In this document: positions 14,750 through 29,577 of the stretch, piece after piece
Layout: the number at the start of each line of letters is the position of its first letter
Numbering within the stretch: position 1 is the first letter of the stretch
From: Sodiomyces alkalinus F11
Lineage: Eukaryota; Ascomycota; Sordariomycetes; Glomerellales; Plectosphaerellaceae
Reading direction: 5' to 3'
Length of the DNA stretch: 64,000 bases
Assembly: GCF_003711515.1 (NCBI RefSeq)
Contig: NW_021167082.1
Location: 1,791,691-1,855,690 of the forward strand
Made by a program: the position numbers and the translations under genes
Notes under the pieces: generated by a model
What the model was told of the DNA's origin: nothing
Seen by the model: the letters and a program-made list of their open reading frames with translations, nothing else
Database searches by the model: none

Positions 14750-15497
14750 GGTGAAGCTTGTTGTCGGATTTCTGGGCGGTTGTGGTGTAAAGTGTCCGTC
14801 GTCGCTGAGCACCGGTCGATTGAAATTTGCTCCGGATTTTTTTGGTGTGCATGGCCGTGTGGGTTGGGGAGATTTGGGAAGCGACCTAAGCAGGTGATCA
14901 ATCACGTGACAGAATGTGGGACCTAAGACCAATCAACACCGAAATTCACAACCTTGGGATCCCAGGTGCAACGGGAACGTTCAATGGTGTTATTTGCTGG
15001 GCATTCAAATTGACCTCGACAGTAGGCAAAACGAAATTATCCGCTACAGTTCGATTTACCAATTGAGTCATCTGAACTATATACAACTCAGCGGCTGAGG
15101 CTTGTCCTCGACTATGTCCACTCCCGCATACCTCGTCTCTCGGGTAGCCGACCCTATTTTTGCCGTGGTTATTGGCTTCAGTGCTGCTGCTGTCCGCATC
15201 AATCGGGAAGGGAAAGAAAAGGGGTTAACACCACGACAGACGGTTGAGGCAGGGAAGAGGCATGTATTTTGTTCTTGGTCAACAAGTAGAGGTTTCTTTG
15301 GTCCGTATATTAACAGCGTGCATTTCGATACAGACGTTTAGGCAAGCTCTTCAATGCGTCATAAGTTTCCAGACGCCATAGAAAATGCGATCCATCTACC
15401 AGAAACAATAATTAGGGACCTGGTGACGGGCCATCGGCTTCCAAGATCACAAAGCACTCATAACCATTCGCCTTTGCAACTAAACTCGACGCATGCA
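14750..15497. other. Intergenic region between L27 and TTC36-like genes
   Basis: Contains the L27 5' leader and promoter (14,750 to about 15,000) and the 3' flank of the TTC36-like gene. Small open frames (for example 15,102-15,341) have no recognisable domain. Confidence 0.5.
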
Positions 15498-16292
15498 TCA
15501 GTTTCCGTACGCCGGACCATACTCCTTCTTCATCGCCTCGCGCACCATTTGTCCACAAAGCTTAGCCGTGGGATTCGTGCTCACGGCCAACCCTTTCGCG
15601 ATGTCATTCCCGTACCTCCCACCCATGGCAAAGTCTCGAGACGCCGCCTCTTCAAAGTCCAGCTTGCTCCACTTCGACTCCCTTCTTCCATCTTCGAGCG
15701 ACGCCCTTCCCTCACCGATGTGCTTTCCAGTCGTGTGGTAAATAGCTGCCCTCTGGGTGTAAGCGAGAGAGAGGGTCTTCGCAGCTTGGGGGGAGATGGC
15801 GGCAAACGCCATTTTTGGCGACAGAAGAGAGATGGACCTCTCGAGGTCTTCCAGAGCCACAGCCGCCATTCGTTGCTTCTCGGCAGGGTCTGGATGCTGA
15901 ATTAACCGATTGGCATCTTCTATCTGGCCACCCAGTAGCATGGTGTCGCCACAGAGTCGTCTCAATGCTTGGACCCGGTTGTTTCTCGCGCTGGCATAGT
16001 TTGGGTATTCGGTAATGAAGTCATTTAGCTGGGATACGAGGCGCTGGTATTCCTGCACCGGTTCGGAGACAGTTTGTGGTTTCAGTCCTGCCAACTGAAG
16101 TTCCAGCTGTTGCATGGACAAGATGATTTCACGCTCCTTCTGGATAACGCGTTCGTACACCGACGTATCGGTGATCTGGGGGTCCCGAGGAAGGGAGAGA
16201 TCAAGCAAGATGCTGGCCGACGGATCAAAGTCGGGATCCTTGATCTTCTCGAGGACATTGAGATCATTTCGGGAAAGGGGCACGGTCGCCAT
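15498..16292 (-). CDS. TTC36-like tetratricopeptide repeat protein
   Basis: Single exon of 264 residues starting MATVPLSRND at 16,290-16,292. An upstream in-frame ATG at 16,377-16,379 would add 29 residues of low similarity to anything known, so the shorter start is preferred. The family-type blocks are ASARNNRVQALRRL (TPR helix region, middle of protein), AVALEDLERSISLL, AYTQRAAIYH, DFEEAASRDFAMGG and the C-terminal TNPTAKLCGQMVREAM. These match the TTC36 arrangement of about three TPRs followed by a conserved NP-x-A-x-LC-x-M tail. Molecular role in fungi is unknown to me; TPR arrays normally bind other proteins. Confidence 0.85.
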   Translation of the reverse strand: MATVPLSRNDLNVLEKIKDPDFDPSASILLDLSLPRDPQITDTSVYERVIQKEREIILSMQQLELQLAGLKPQTVSEPVQEYQRLVSQLNDFITEYPNYASARNNRVQALRRLCGDTMLLGGQIEDANRLIQHPDPAEKQRMAAVALEDLERSISLLSPKMAFAAISPQAAKTLSLAYTQRAAIYHTTGKHIGEGRASLEDGRRESKWSKLDFEEAASRDFAMGGRYGNDIAKGLAVSTNPTAKLCGQMVREAMKKEYGPAYGN

Positions 16293-18834
<2,542 letters not shown>

Positions 18835-19424
18835 GCTTGCCGACCTCCCAGAGGATGTCGGCAGATAGTTACTCTTTTTATTCTTTAGTGAAATGACCAC
18901 CTAAGCGAGGACTCGAACCTCGCTTGGCTGATCGGATGGGAGGAGACCCACGAGAAGAACAAACAACCCATAGCAGAACATAAGGTGTATATACCATAAG
19001 TATACGGAGCACGTCGGTGGTACAATGAAATGAATGTATGCCACTCAATCGTGCAATGGTATCGCTGTGATAGTGGAATTTCCTTCTCCGATAGAAGGGC
19101 AAAAATATCTTGGCATGTCGTGTCGTAATAATTGCTACAGGTATACTAGATGCATCAGGGGGGGCTCTGGGTTGGTAGCCAAAATTTGACCTGTCCCGTC
19201 CACCTCGTTCCCCCCTATTTGCTGCTTTTGTACGTGTAGTAAGAGGCAAGAGAAAAATTCGCCGCCCCTGAATGATGACGCCGTCGCGAATGAAGAGCGA
19301 GCTCATGAATACGCTCGTTCGTCGCGTAAAATGCTTTCCCGCTCTCGAGCCGGATCGATCAATCCATCCTTCGTGATTGATGTCCAAATCCCACCACATA
19401 GAAATCCTCAAAAATGGGGTTCCC
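18835..19424. other. Convergent 3' region between HPPD and Ssl1/p44
   Basis: The 3' flanks of two convergent genes. On the minus strand near 18,895-18,925 there is a T-arm-like sequence with a perfect B-box core (GGTTCGAGTCC), but I could not build a complete tRNA around it. Otherwise nothing supported. Confidence 0.5.
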
Positions 19425-21095
19425 TCACGTGTCTACCTCCATCGCGCCATTCATATGGTGCCCATTCGTCCCAGCCGTGCCGTTACCCTCGGCCTGTGCC
19501 TCGCCTTGCTGGCCCCTGGTATCACTTTGACACCCGGGACAGTTATGTATCACCTCGTGGGCAAATACGTCGCAGTCGATGCAGAAGTGGTTGCCACATA
19601 CTTCGCATGCATACCGCCCGCTTTCGCTAACACCCGGTAGCTCTGTGGTTTTCGGTTGCGTCTTGCCCTTCCCTTCTACCTCCTCTTCCCCTCTCCTACC
19701 ACTTGCCTCCTTCTCCCCCGCCCGGCGTCTTTCCGTTTCATCTTCTCGGTCTTTATCTTTATCTTTCTTTCGTTTTGGTGGATCTGGGAATGGCGCTAGA
19801 CAGGAGTAGCAAGCCTTGGACTTTCGTGCTTTCGTCCACGGCACCTCTACCCAGTTGCGTAGTGGGAAGAGATGGTGATATGATCGGGCCAGGTGTGTGG
19901 ATAGAATAAGCGTCAGACCACAACCGGGGCATTCAGCCGGCAGGCGGCAGACGCGGGTGAGGCAGCGAGTGCACGAGTACCCTTCGCGGGTGGGCAGATT
20001 ATGGCAAGCGCAGTATACTATAGTATCGGTCGGCGCAAGGGTGCGAGAAGGAAAGCCCATCATCAGCAGTGAAGCGGTACTTTGGGCCTGCGTGCGGGTG
20101 ACAGGTGGCGTCGTCGTACGGAGGAACAACTCGCGGAAATGAACTTCGTCTATAGCCACATTATATTGGGTCTCGTCACCCGCATTCGTCTTGGAGCAGA
20201 TCTCTTCGCAGATAGCGACTTGTGCAGCAAGGCCAACAATCGTGACTCGGACACGATCTACAATCAGATTGGATATTGTATCGCGGATGTCGCCAGGATC
20301 GCTTGAGAGGAGGGCACCATAGATGAAGAGGACTTCACGCGTGCCGTGGGATGGAGCATGGCTATAAGGAAGAGCTCGTGGTTAGTTAAAGTCTGGCGAG
20401 AATGAAAGAAAGGCTGGCGAAAGAGTGAAAAAGAGATGAAACACCCTTTACCAGCATTAAAGCAAACAAGAAAGAGAATGGCCTTACAAGAGAGCTCCGC
20501 GACACATCTCCAAGGCGTTTTGCAAGCTTGGGTTCCCTTGCGGTTCCAGATCCTCCCATTTCTTGAGGTGTTCCAGGTGCTCGGTCGGGTTCCCGCTCAT
20601 ATCGCTGATCCGCACGGCAATACCATCCCGCATACCAATAATCCCCATTTGTGAAATCGGATTCTGCTCAAAGTATGCCCTCACAAACTCGCGCGCAAGC
20701 TTCCAAGTCAGGCGATGCCGCGTGGGCATCAGGTCCTTCTCGGCCATGGCGAAGGACATGTCCAGAACAAGCATGAGGTGTCTTATGATGCCGCGTTGAA
20801 GAGGCGTCGTATCTCGCAGCAACCGCCGCCGCTTCTCAGCCTCGAGACGTTCGCCAACCGTCAGGCTACCATCATCGCCCTCTACGACCTCCTCCCAGCT
20901 CCGCTTCACGGCTTCCCAGGCCATGGAACGCCCGGCTTTTTTCCGGTCTCTGCGCTGCTTTCGCCCGCCTTGTGATTTGCCCGACCGTGTATTGGCGCCA
21001 TCTTTGCCACCGCGGCCGCCGTCGCTGACTTGGTGATCGAGGAGGTCATCGTCTGAGAGGTCGCCACCTACATATTCGCCATCGGAGTCGGACAT
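19425..21095 (-). CDS. ssl1: TFIIH core subunit p44/Ssl1
   Basis: Two exons, 20488-21095 and 19425-20361, with a 126-bp intron (donor GTAAGG, acceptor TTATAG) in phase 2; 514 residues. It is part of the TFIIH core, regulating the XPD/Rad3 helicase in transcription and nucleotide excision repair. The acidic/basic N-terminus (residues 1-100) precedes a vWA domain starting IIRHLMLVLDMSFAM (about 104-118). Blocks ISQMGIIGMRDGIA and REVLFIYGAL follow. The C-terminus holds a C4 zinc finger (about 320-350, CACHNLP to CPGCG) and a RING-type finger (about 387-480). In the RING, the first pair CYSC is separated from CEVC by a roughly 60-residue highly charged insert before FCIDCDVFAHEVIHNCPGC. The tail is Gly/Ala-rich. 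Confidence 0.95.
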
Positions 21096-21340
21096 GGTAG
21101 GCGAAAGACGACGCGGTAAAATAGCTCGACAAGTTCAAAAGGATTGAGAACTTTGTAGTGTAGGTTAGCCATAGCAGGGAGTTAGTGTTGGATTGACGGG
21201 CGTGTGATCCGGCCGGAGCAGAGATGCAATAGATGTATGATTGTTGTCAGATGCCATAGCCACCTTATCGGGGTGTGATAAACCATATTATGTCAGACAT
21301 GTGGAGTACCTTGGTCCTATGTATCCACCCTTATTTCCCC
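21096..21340. other. Ssl1 5' flank and edge of the RIP block
   Basis: About 245 bp of ordinary composition with normal CA/TG content upstream of the Ssl1 start. Composition changes sharply at about 21,340, where TA-rich, CA/TG-poor DNA begins. Confidence 0.6.
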
Positions 21341-21689
21341 TGCTTTTTCCGTATAGTTAGATATTCCTATAAAGTATTATAAGCTTCACTTAGATGAATA
21401 CATATATAATTCCGCGTACCATATTTATATTCTAATAGTTATAAGCCCGGCGTTCTAATAAAACGAAGCTATTCCGATCGATCCTATAGCTTCTAGGCTA
21501 TCAAAATCAGCCTTAAGTCTATAGCGGGCAGTTTAGTATTATTAGTAATATCCGCCTGCTTTAGTTTTATTTAATCGTTTTATTGTTTTAATTGCACTAT
21601 CATTTTAAGCGTTTAGTATAGTTAATTAACCTTTCCATTTATCCTATTCCACTGCTTTTTATTAGTATAATAATAGCTTTTATAGTAGT

Positions 21690-23896
21690 AGTGCCCGTTA
21701 TAGGCCTTATAACGCTTACCTCTCCGAAAGACTAGAGGCCTTGGATTAAAGCCGTGATAACTATCGCGTACTCCTACGATATCGCCGACCTTATTAATCC
21801 CGATCTTAAAGAAGCTAAACGGCCTAAGCGCCGTATACAAATAGATCCACCTACGCCTTTAGCTTCTATTAAAGGAAGAGGTAATTAGGATATATAGTTT
21901 AAGATCTAGTAAGTAGAAAAGGATCGGTATAAGGCTAAGAAGAGGGGAATCTAAGCCCTATACGATTATATCGCTAAAATAGTTAGCTCTACTTTAAAGG
22001 ATTAGTACGCCGGCTATAAGGAAGTAAGGGATATATTAAAGGCCTTAAAGACGCACCTTAAGCCGATAAACGCCGCCTAGAAGGTACTAGTTAAGAGACG
22101 CTAGGACGAATACCTTTAAAACGTTAGGCGTATACCCTATAAGCGCTAGCTAGAAGACTTTATAAAGCTATACCGCGACGCCGAGACGTATAAGGTTCGA
22201 GAATACGATACTAAGGAATAATAGATAAACGGCTTCTTTAATACTATTAGCAGCGTAATACTAAAGTAGTTAAAAGGACGCTTTATATAGCTTATCCGGT
22301 TAAAGGAGGAAGACCTACCCTTGATTTAATCTATTATAGAATAGTATACGACGTGGCTTTAATGCCGCTACCCGTACTAACTCGATAAGAAGCCTACCGT
22401 AGTATCCTTTTATACGGTAACCTTCTTAGGTAAGGATAAAGAAGGTAAGGATTAACGGGTATAATCGGGATAGTAAGATAATTAGTAGTCCTCTTTATAG
22501 TAAAAGAAAGAGTGGCTTTACGACTACTGTAATAAGAAAAGGAGTAAATATAATTATAAGCCTCTATAGAAGTGCCTAAATATATATAAGGCACGTAGGA
22601 AGAAGGGATATACACCTTTAAAAGAGATCTTAGAACGCGTCGACCATATTATAAAGACCTAGGATAATAAACGATAAAACCTCTTTAACTAGTTATTAAT
22701 CGATTCCGGCACTTTTAGGTATATTACTAACTAATAATACCTGCTTTAGGATTTCGAACCTATTATAGAGGAGTATCGTTTTTAAATAGGTGGTGGAGAG
22801 ACTAAGCTAGTTAAGGGTTATAGCAGGATATAATTAGAGGTAGACGATAAATATAGTAATCCCTTTATTTTAGTGCTAAATCGCGTTACTTTTATATAAG
22901 ACTACCTAATAACCTTGATCGTAACTAGAAGATTAAAGGAATAGGGTATCGTTTTTAATACCGACCTTGAGGTCTTATAGGTTAAGAGATCTGCCGAAGA
23001 GGGCTTATTAGCCCTACCACTTAATAACGTTAACGACTAATACGCCCTTATTCTAACCGATCGCTAATAGTACCTACTAAGCAGCTTCTTTAATAGCTCC
23101 ACGACGCCTACTATAAGCGTGGCTAACGCTTATTTATAGTATAAGAGGCTAGGGTATACCGGCGCTACTACCCTCGATAAAATTAACGATACCCTTATTA
23201 GAGGTATGATTAAAGGACGCTAAAAAGGCCCTTTTATAGTAGACTATAAGGCCTATACCCTTAGTAAGGTAAAGAAGGTTATTTCTAAACGGTCGCCTAA
23301 CCACTAAATAACGATACCGTGGTATAGGGTGGAGGTTAACCTCTTTAGCATTAACGAGGCCTATAACGGTATGAAGGTCGTGATGCTTTTATACGATCCC
23401 TATACTCGTTAAGCTATTATGCGGTTCCTATATGACTATAAATTAGCCTTGCCTATGTTAGTGAATTTTAAGTTCTTCTTTTAGAGGTAGTACCACTATA
23501 TAATTATAGTAATCCGCCTAGATAGAGAAAGATCCTTTTAGAAAGGCTTCGATAAATAAGCCGATAAGAGAGGGATTTTGCTTAAGAGGTTATCGCTATA
23601 TATAGCCGCTTAGAATCCGAAGGCAGAACGCCACGGCGGCGTTATCTTTACTATCGCGAGGACTCTCGTAACGGGCTTAGGTATCTAATAGGATATATAG
23701 CTAGAACTAGTGGCTGCTATAGTATATCTATATAACCTTATCCCTTAGAAGGACCTCTAGTGGAAAACCCCTTAAGGGTAAATAGAGGATTAGATTAATA
23801 AATAAGGTCTAAAGAAGATCCTGATAAAGCCTATCGTTAGCCACCTAAAAAGATATAGTTATAGAGCCTATCTACTAACCGCTAACTACTAACAAG
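21690..23896 (+). pseudogene. Copia-1 gag-protease-integrase remnant, 5' part
   Basis: A RIP-degraded Ty1/Copia polyprotein on the plus strand. Read with stops as Gln it shows, in order: a gag region (about 21,700-22,480); a decayed zinc knuckle near 22,520-22,560; the protease motif LLIDSGTF near 22,690-22,710; a pre-integrase block RLGYTGATTLDKI near 23,150-23,185; and integrase text up to 23,896. The frame is interrupted by Copia-2 and resumes at 29,578. The 5' LTR was not identified; it should lie in about 21,340-21,690. The many in-frame TAG/TAA codons make it non-functional. Confidence 0.85.
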
Positions 23897-23901
23897 GTCA
23901 T

Positions 23902-24104
23902 TATCAGATAAAGCGTAGTCAAAATCGTCATAAGATAGGTCAAAATTTATTGAGGCAATTATATATAATTGTAACTGTCTTAGACCGTCAGGGAAACGCT
24001 ACTACCGTATTTTATATAGTGCAGATTCTGTAAGCGTCTACCCGGATTATACTCTTAGTAATCCGGCCTATTATATAACCGAAAAGACTATAGTCTATTC
24101 AACA
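23902..24104 (-). repeat. Copia-2 3' LTR
   Basis: 203-bp LTR matching 29,370-29,572. I count 18 differences between the two, of which 17 are transitions, consistent with RIP acting on identical starting copies. It carries more RIP changes than its partner. Confidence 0.9.
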
Positions 24105-24129
24105 CACCCCCTAATCGCCCTAAACGTTA

Positions 24130-27100
24130 AATAGGCGATTAAAGCTATTCGTAATCGGCAGATAATCCAGCTATATAATCTATTCGCTATAGCCGCCTTT
24201 AAATTCATTTTCTAAGTCCTCTAAATATTCTATCCGGACTTCCTCTAGCTATTTCTGCTATAACCGTTCCCGTATATCTATCACGCCTACCTAGGACCTA
24301 CATATCTTAAATTTCTCGCCGTATAACGCCTTCGTTAATCCGTCTACCACTATTTCCGCGCTTATAACGTACGTTACGAGTATTTACCCTTATTCCTTTA
24401 CTTAACATAACTAATAGCCATGGATATTAACGTGGCGGAGGCGCGTTATTAACGTGCTAATCTCTTAATTAACTAATCGAATCGTTTAGTTATTATCGTA
24501 TAAGATCCTTAATTCCGGATCGTTAAATTCCACTTCTATACTAAGTAATAGGCGTTATATAAAGATACCCTCTTTTACACCTTATACTAATGCTAATAGC
24601 TCTGCTTCCGTTATTAACGTCGTGACTATATCCTGCTTATTAGCGCGCCACGCGATTATACCGCTAAATAAGCATATCACGTACGCTTAACTACTCTTTC
24701 GATTAAGAGTATTATCGGTAAATAAGGCGTTAGTATAGATTTCGATTGTATCGCCACCTCTTAGTTCTAATATAAACGATTAGCTATTAATTAGATAAAG
24801 GATTAGATAATCGGCGGCCTTATAGTGAATAGGCCCTGGATTAACGTTAAACCGGTATAGCCTGAATACTATAAACGCGATATCAGGCCGCGATATCACT
24901 ACTACGTATAGTATAGATCCTATCTTCCGTTAATAGCTTTTAACGTTAGTCGAGGTCCTTAAATAGGGTAGCAGCTCTATAACCTTAATTAGGTACGTTA
25001 GGCGATAATTACTACTATACTTACTATTCGGCTTTAATAGGTGTTCTAACTTAGTAACGTAGTCGTGTTATAATAGCTAGATTTTACGGGCGACGCGGTC
25101 GCGAATAACCTTAATACTAAGGAACCACTATAGAGGATCGCTACCTTATAGGTTATAGTAGCATTATAGGTTATTAACGGCCTACTCTATCTACGCCTTA
25201 TATTATTCTTTATAAGTAATAGCAATATCGTTAACGTAGAAGAATAGGATTAAACCGCGGCGTAGAAAATAACACGGTTCTTACGGTACTATCTAGAAGC
25301 CGTCCGCTAAAAGGATAGCCGAAAAGTGCTTTTACTAAAGTAGTGGAGACTCCTTAAGTCTATATAACGCCTTTTTCAGGTGTAAACGACTCCTAAGGGC
25401 TAGAAAGCCTAGCGGCGGGTATATAAAGATATTATAGGGGAGGGGCGCGTGTATAAACGCGTTTATAACGTTAAATTATAATAGCGTAAGGTTAAATCGG
25501 GCGGCGATAGCTATTAACGCGCGGAATAACCGTCCGGCTAGTATTACTACGTATATCTTCTTAAGCGAGGATTAATTCTACTAATCTCCTCGTACTATAA
25601 GCCTTACCTTATATTTATATAGAAATCTATACTTATCAAACTTATATATTATTACCTATATCGAATTAAGAACCTACTATCTATCTGCTACGGACGCCGG
25701 CACCCGTATCCATAACCCTATCTCCTTATAGCTCCGTAGGTAGTCTTCTTATGCCTATCGGAATAGGTGGCTATAAGGGTGCGAGGGTATATCGTAAGGG
25801 TTCTTCGGAGGAGGAGGGAGGTTTTTACGGTGGATTTTTATAGCCGCCGGGGTAACCGCCGGAGCACCTGCTAAAGTAACCGCTAGAGTTATATTTCCCG
25901 AGATAGCCTCCCGGCTTATACTTCTGGTAGCTGCTGCCGGGGCTATAGATTTATAGGGTATTATTAAGCGTCGTTATAATGCTATAGGCGTAGACCTTTT
26001 TAACCGTAATTTAGTTAGCGGAGTTATATTTAATATATATATATATTAGGGGCGTGGCGGCTAGCGTTAAACGTAATAACCTAATAGTCTCTTTTCCAGC
26101 TATCGCCTTACCGAATTAGTTACGCTCCTTTATTTAATAGGAGCCCTATAGCCGTAGCTATAGGGGTATCGTAGCACTGTGTTCCGTTATCCTAGAACCC
26201 TACTGCCGTAAGGGTATCACGGTTTCCTAATATAACGGCTGCTATTAGCGCTATAACCGATAGCGGGGTTACTAATAGAGTAGGAAGTAATAGATCGGGC
26301 GGATATAAACGGTGATTAGGCGCTATACCGGCTAAAGTACACTATTCGTGACCTAAATCTTATCCTGATTAACTCGAGATAGCCTCCTTTACCCCCTTAC
26401 GGCCGGGCATTACGGACTATAACCTTAACGGTAAAGCCGTCGAGGAAGGGGATCCGGGGGCGTTTATCCCCGGATCTAATAATTCAAAATAAGCAGTTAT
26501 ATAAAGGGGGGGGGGGTCCTTAGTTTATACGTCCGTAAACGGCCGTGAATCTCTAGCCCTCTCCTACTCGATCTAACTAATCAGGTCTTCTAATTACTCC
26601 TCGGTTAATTAACGGAGGTCATCCTTAAAGGCGTTAATATCTCCGTTAAAAAAGGTATATTCGCTAAAATCCATATCGCGCGTACGAATAACACGGTTAC
26701 GGTTACGGCGGCCTAGTAACTAGATACGGAAGATATTAGTAGAATCGTGGCCGATAAGGTAGCCGATATATACGCGGGGAGCGATACGATTTAATAGCTT
26801 ATTCGCGCCCTTTTAGGCGTCCTTTATTATCGCGTACGCCTTATAGCCGTAAGCTCGAAGATATAATAAAATCGGCTTCCTTCTGAAGAGGACCTCGTAT
26901 AGCGTTTTCTAATTCTTATTATTATACTGCCTTCGTGGCGTCCGGTTATGGACGTACGTAGCCGTGGGAATAGCTTTAGGCTATATAAACGGCGGCAGTT
27001 TTGCGTGGATATTTATCGCACGACCCTTTAAAATAACTACGGTAGCAGCGCGTTCGGCACCCCTATTCTGCGCTTAAGTATCGGTAGCTAATACCTCTAA

Positions 27101-29330
27101 AAGGATACCCTTATCACGCAGGAATTAGGTGATATCGTGGGATTAAGTTAGTTCGTTATTAGATTCGAAAACGCGTACCTTATAGCCTAATTAGCGGTCT
27201 ACCTAGGCGAGGAATTCCTTAATTATTACGAGGATATCCACTACTAGCTTGCTCTTTATAATATAGGTGGCCGTAAAACCACTATAACGGTCGGTGAAAA
27301 ATATAAACCGCGAGTCCCTATCGGATGTTCTGTTAAAATCCGTGAAATTAATCGCCAACCGCTCCCCTATATAAGCAGGTATAGTACGAGGGCGCCTACT
27401 AATATACCGTTTAATCTTTATAAGCTTATAGGCCTTATAGTCGATAGTTATTAGTCCTTTTATTTTAACCCCCTACGTCTACTCTTCTAGGTGTCTAAGC
27501 GGTTTAGGGCCAGTATACCCTAGTCGTAGATACTATAAGATACCCTCCGTAGTACTTAGATAGCGTATCGTCGATTTATAGATAGCTTTTCGGGTAGAAG
27601 AAGAGCCTAGAAAAGCAGCCGTAGATTAGTTAGAGGGCACGTATTTAATAACGGTTTAATCGAAGCGGTAACTTAGCTAGTATAGTATAGATCTATCAGA
27701 ACGCCGAATACAGTTATTTAGTAGCTTCTAATCCTACTAGTATCCTCGAAGACGTAGGCGTTAGTTAGAGATTAAATTATAGGTAAAATCCTCGTAGTAT
27801 ACGACGTTTAATAGCCTAAAATCGAGGCCTCCTATTAGTCCGTTTAATCTTATAGTCACGTTACCGTAACCTTTAATAGGCAGGGACGAACTGCCGGCTA
27901 CCACGTAGTCCCCCTGCGTAGCGGGTATAAAATCGAAAAAACGGGAAAAATCGTTAAAGATATAAATAGTAGCGCCGGAATCGAGGATAGCAGAGGTTCG
28001 AAAAGGGTAACTAGTAGTAGTACCCGCTATAAAGGTAGTAGCGTGGGAGACGCCGCTACGGACGCTACTATAGTCGAGTCACGCTTTTTTAAGCTATATA
28101 GAGTCCCGGCTTATATCGTTCTTTATCTTCTTTACGGTGCGTAGTTCTTCCACTTCTGCGCGTAGCGTAGGGTCGTATTTAAGGATCCGTTAAACGGTTA
28201 TTTTAGTGCTCTCGAAGGGCGTCTAGTCGTTATATACTATATCCGGGAATAGATAGAAGCAGGCGTTAATATCGTGGCCAGGTATAGCGTATACGCGGTA
28301 GATCTACCTTCTTTATAGAGTAGATTAGCGGCGTTTAGAAGAGAAACGGTTAGTTAAAGCAGCTCAAGGTATAGCTATAGATACCGCGGTAGTAGAATTC
28401 TTAGCTTTATTCTTCCCACGGCCGCCCTTCTTACGGGGCTTAGCTGTAGCCTCTAAGGTATCTTCACCCTCTTCGCTTCCGGTATACAGTGCAGGGAATA
28501 CTATAGCGTGGTGGCTACCGCGTTTTCCTTAGTATTTAAGTCTAGTGTTAATATACTTTTGGCCGAGGGTATAAAGGTCTTCGGGTATAACTACCTGGTT
28601 ATCTATAAGGCGACCCTTAGCCTTAGTCTAATCGCGGCCGGTATAGGGGCGTATACTTTTAAAGAAATCTATAACCTATATATACGTAGCGGGGTTTAAA
28701 CCGGTATCTTTATAGCTTTATAGTAGTAGCTACCACTTATCTAACCACTCCCGAGCTTCTTAAGGCTATTCGCAGGGTACCGAGCGTGCTCGATATACTC
28801 TTTATAGGTATCGGTTTAGCGGGTGGCTAGGTACTAATCCGTATCGCGTTCAACGGCGTTATATACCTCGCGAGGTATACCTCCTTATAGTAGTTATCTA
28901 CGGCTTTAGTCGATAGTATTAACCTACTAGGTTAGTATAGCGTTAATCCCCTTTAGGTAGCTATCGTATTACGTTTATAGGATCTTCTAGCGCGCGCTTT
29001 CGACGTCGTACGCTTTCTAGCCAGCGTCCGTAAGGTCGAGATATTATATAAGGGTACGCCTAGGCGTTATAGAGGGGAAAGAGTCGTAATTCGGTATTAT
29101 AGGCTCTTCGGGGGACTAAGTCGGATCGACTAGGCGGAGAAACCTCCACACGTTATTATAGGTGGTAACCGATTCATATAGGCGTCGCTAGAGCTCCTAA
29201 TCCTTATAGGTTTTATACGTAATAGGGCTAAGATACGATATCTTAATAGTTATTTTATAGATTAACACGCTATATCGGCGTGGCTAGATAGCTTCTTAAA
29301 TCGATAGTAGTAAAGGTAAAAGGGTAGGTA
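24130..29330 (-). pseudogene. Copia-2 gag-pol remnant
   Basis: Read right to left with stops as Gln it shows: a basic linker around 28,400 after the gag region; the pre-integrase block YLRLGYTGPKPLRHLEE near 27,500; integrase text; the reverse transcriptase block FYVNDIAITY near 25,220-25,250; and Copia RNase H blocks ending near 24,600 (RPDIAFIV, AWRANKQDIVTT, EAELLAL). Order gag-integrase-RT-RNase H defines Copia. Stops are dense throughout, so it is inactive. A small plus-strand open frame at 28,508-28,699 is a shadow. Confidence 0.85.
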
Positions 29331-29369
29331 AAATGGGTATATCTTCACTTAGTATATAAGACTCTTAAT

Positions 29370-29572
29370 TATCAGATAAAGCATAGTCAAAATCGTTATA
29401 AGATAGGTCAAAATGTATTGAGGTAATTGTGTATAGTTATAACTGTCTCAGACCGTCAGGGAAACGCTGCCACCGTATTTTATATAGTGCAGATTCTGCA
29501 AGCGTCCACCCGGATTATACTCTTAGCAATCCGGCCTATTATGTAACCGAAAAGACTATGGTCTGTTCGACA
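29370..29572 (-). repeat. Copia-2 5' LTR
   Basis: Partner of the LTR at 23,902. It keeps more TG/CA (for example TGCAAGCGTCCACC) than the left copy, so it is the less mutated of the two. Confidence 0.9.
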
Positions 29573-29577
29573 GTCAT

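Larger units (their letters stand above)
23897..29577 (-). mobile_element. Copia-2 LTR retrotransposon with target-site duplication
   Basis: Two 203-bp direct repeats (23,902-24,104 and 29,370-29,572) bound a minus-strand Copia element. The 5-bp sequence GTCAT flanks it on both sides (23,897-23,901 and 29,573-29,577) as target duplication. Joining the flanks restores the Copia-1 frame (GHNRNAKLAERVYIGY), so Copia-2 inserted into Copia-1. LTR ends read TGTCGAAC...CTGATA on the minus strand; the terminal TA is probably a RIP-changed CA. Confidence 0.92.

Noticed and set aside
18890..18985. Minus-strand tRNA-like T-arm with perfect B-box near the HPPD 3' end
   Set aside because: No matching A-box, anticodon arm or clean acceptor stem could be found; at most a relic.
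28508..28699. 63-codon plus-strand open frame without stops
   Set aside because: It lies antisense to the Copia-2 gag region and has no partner or domain.
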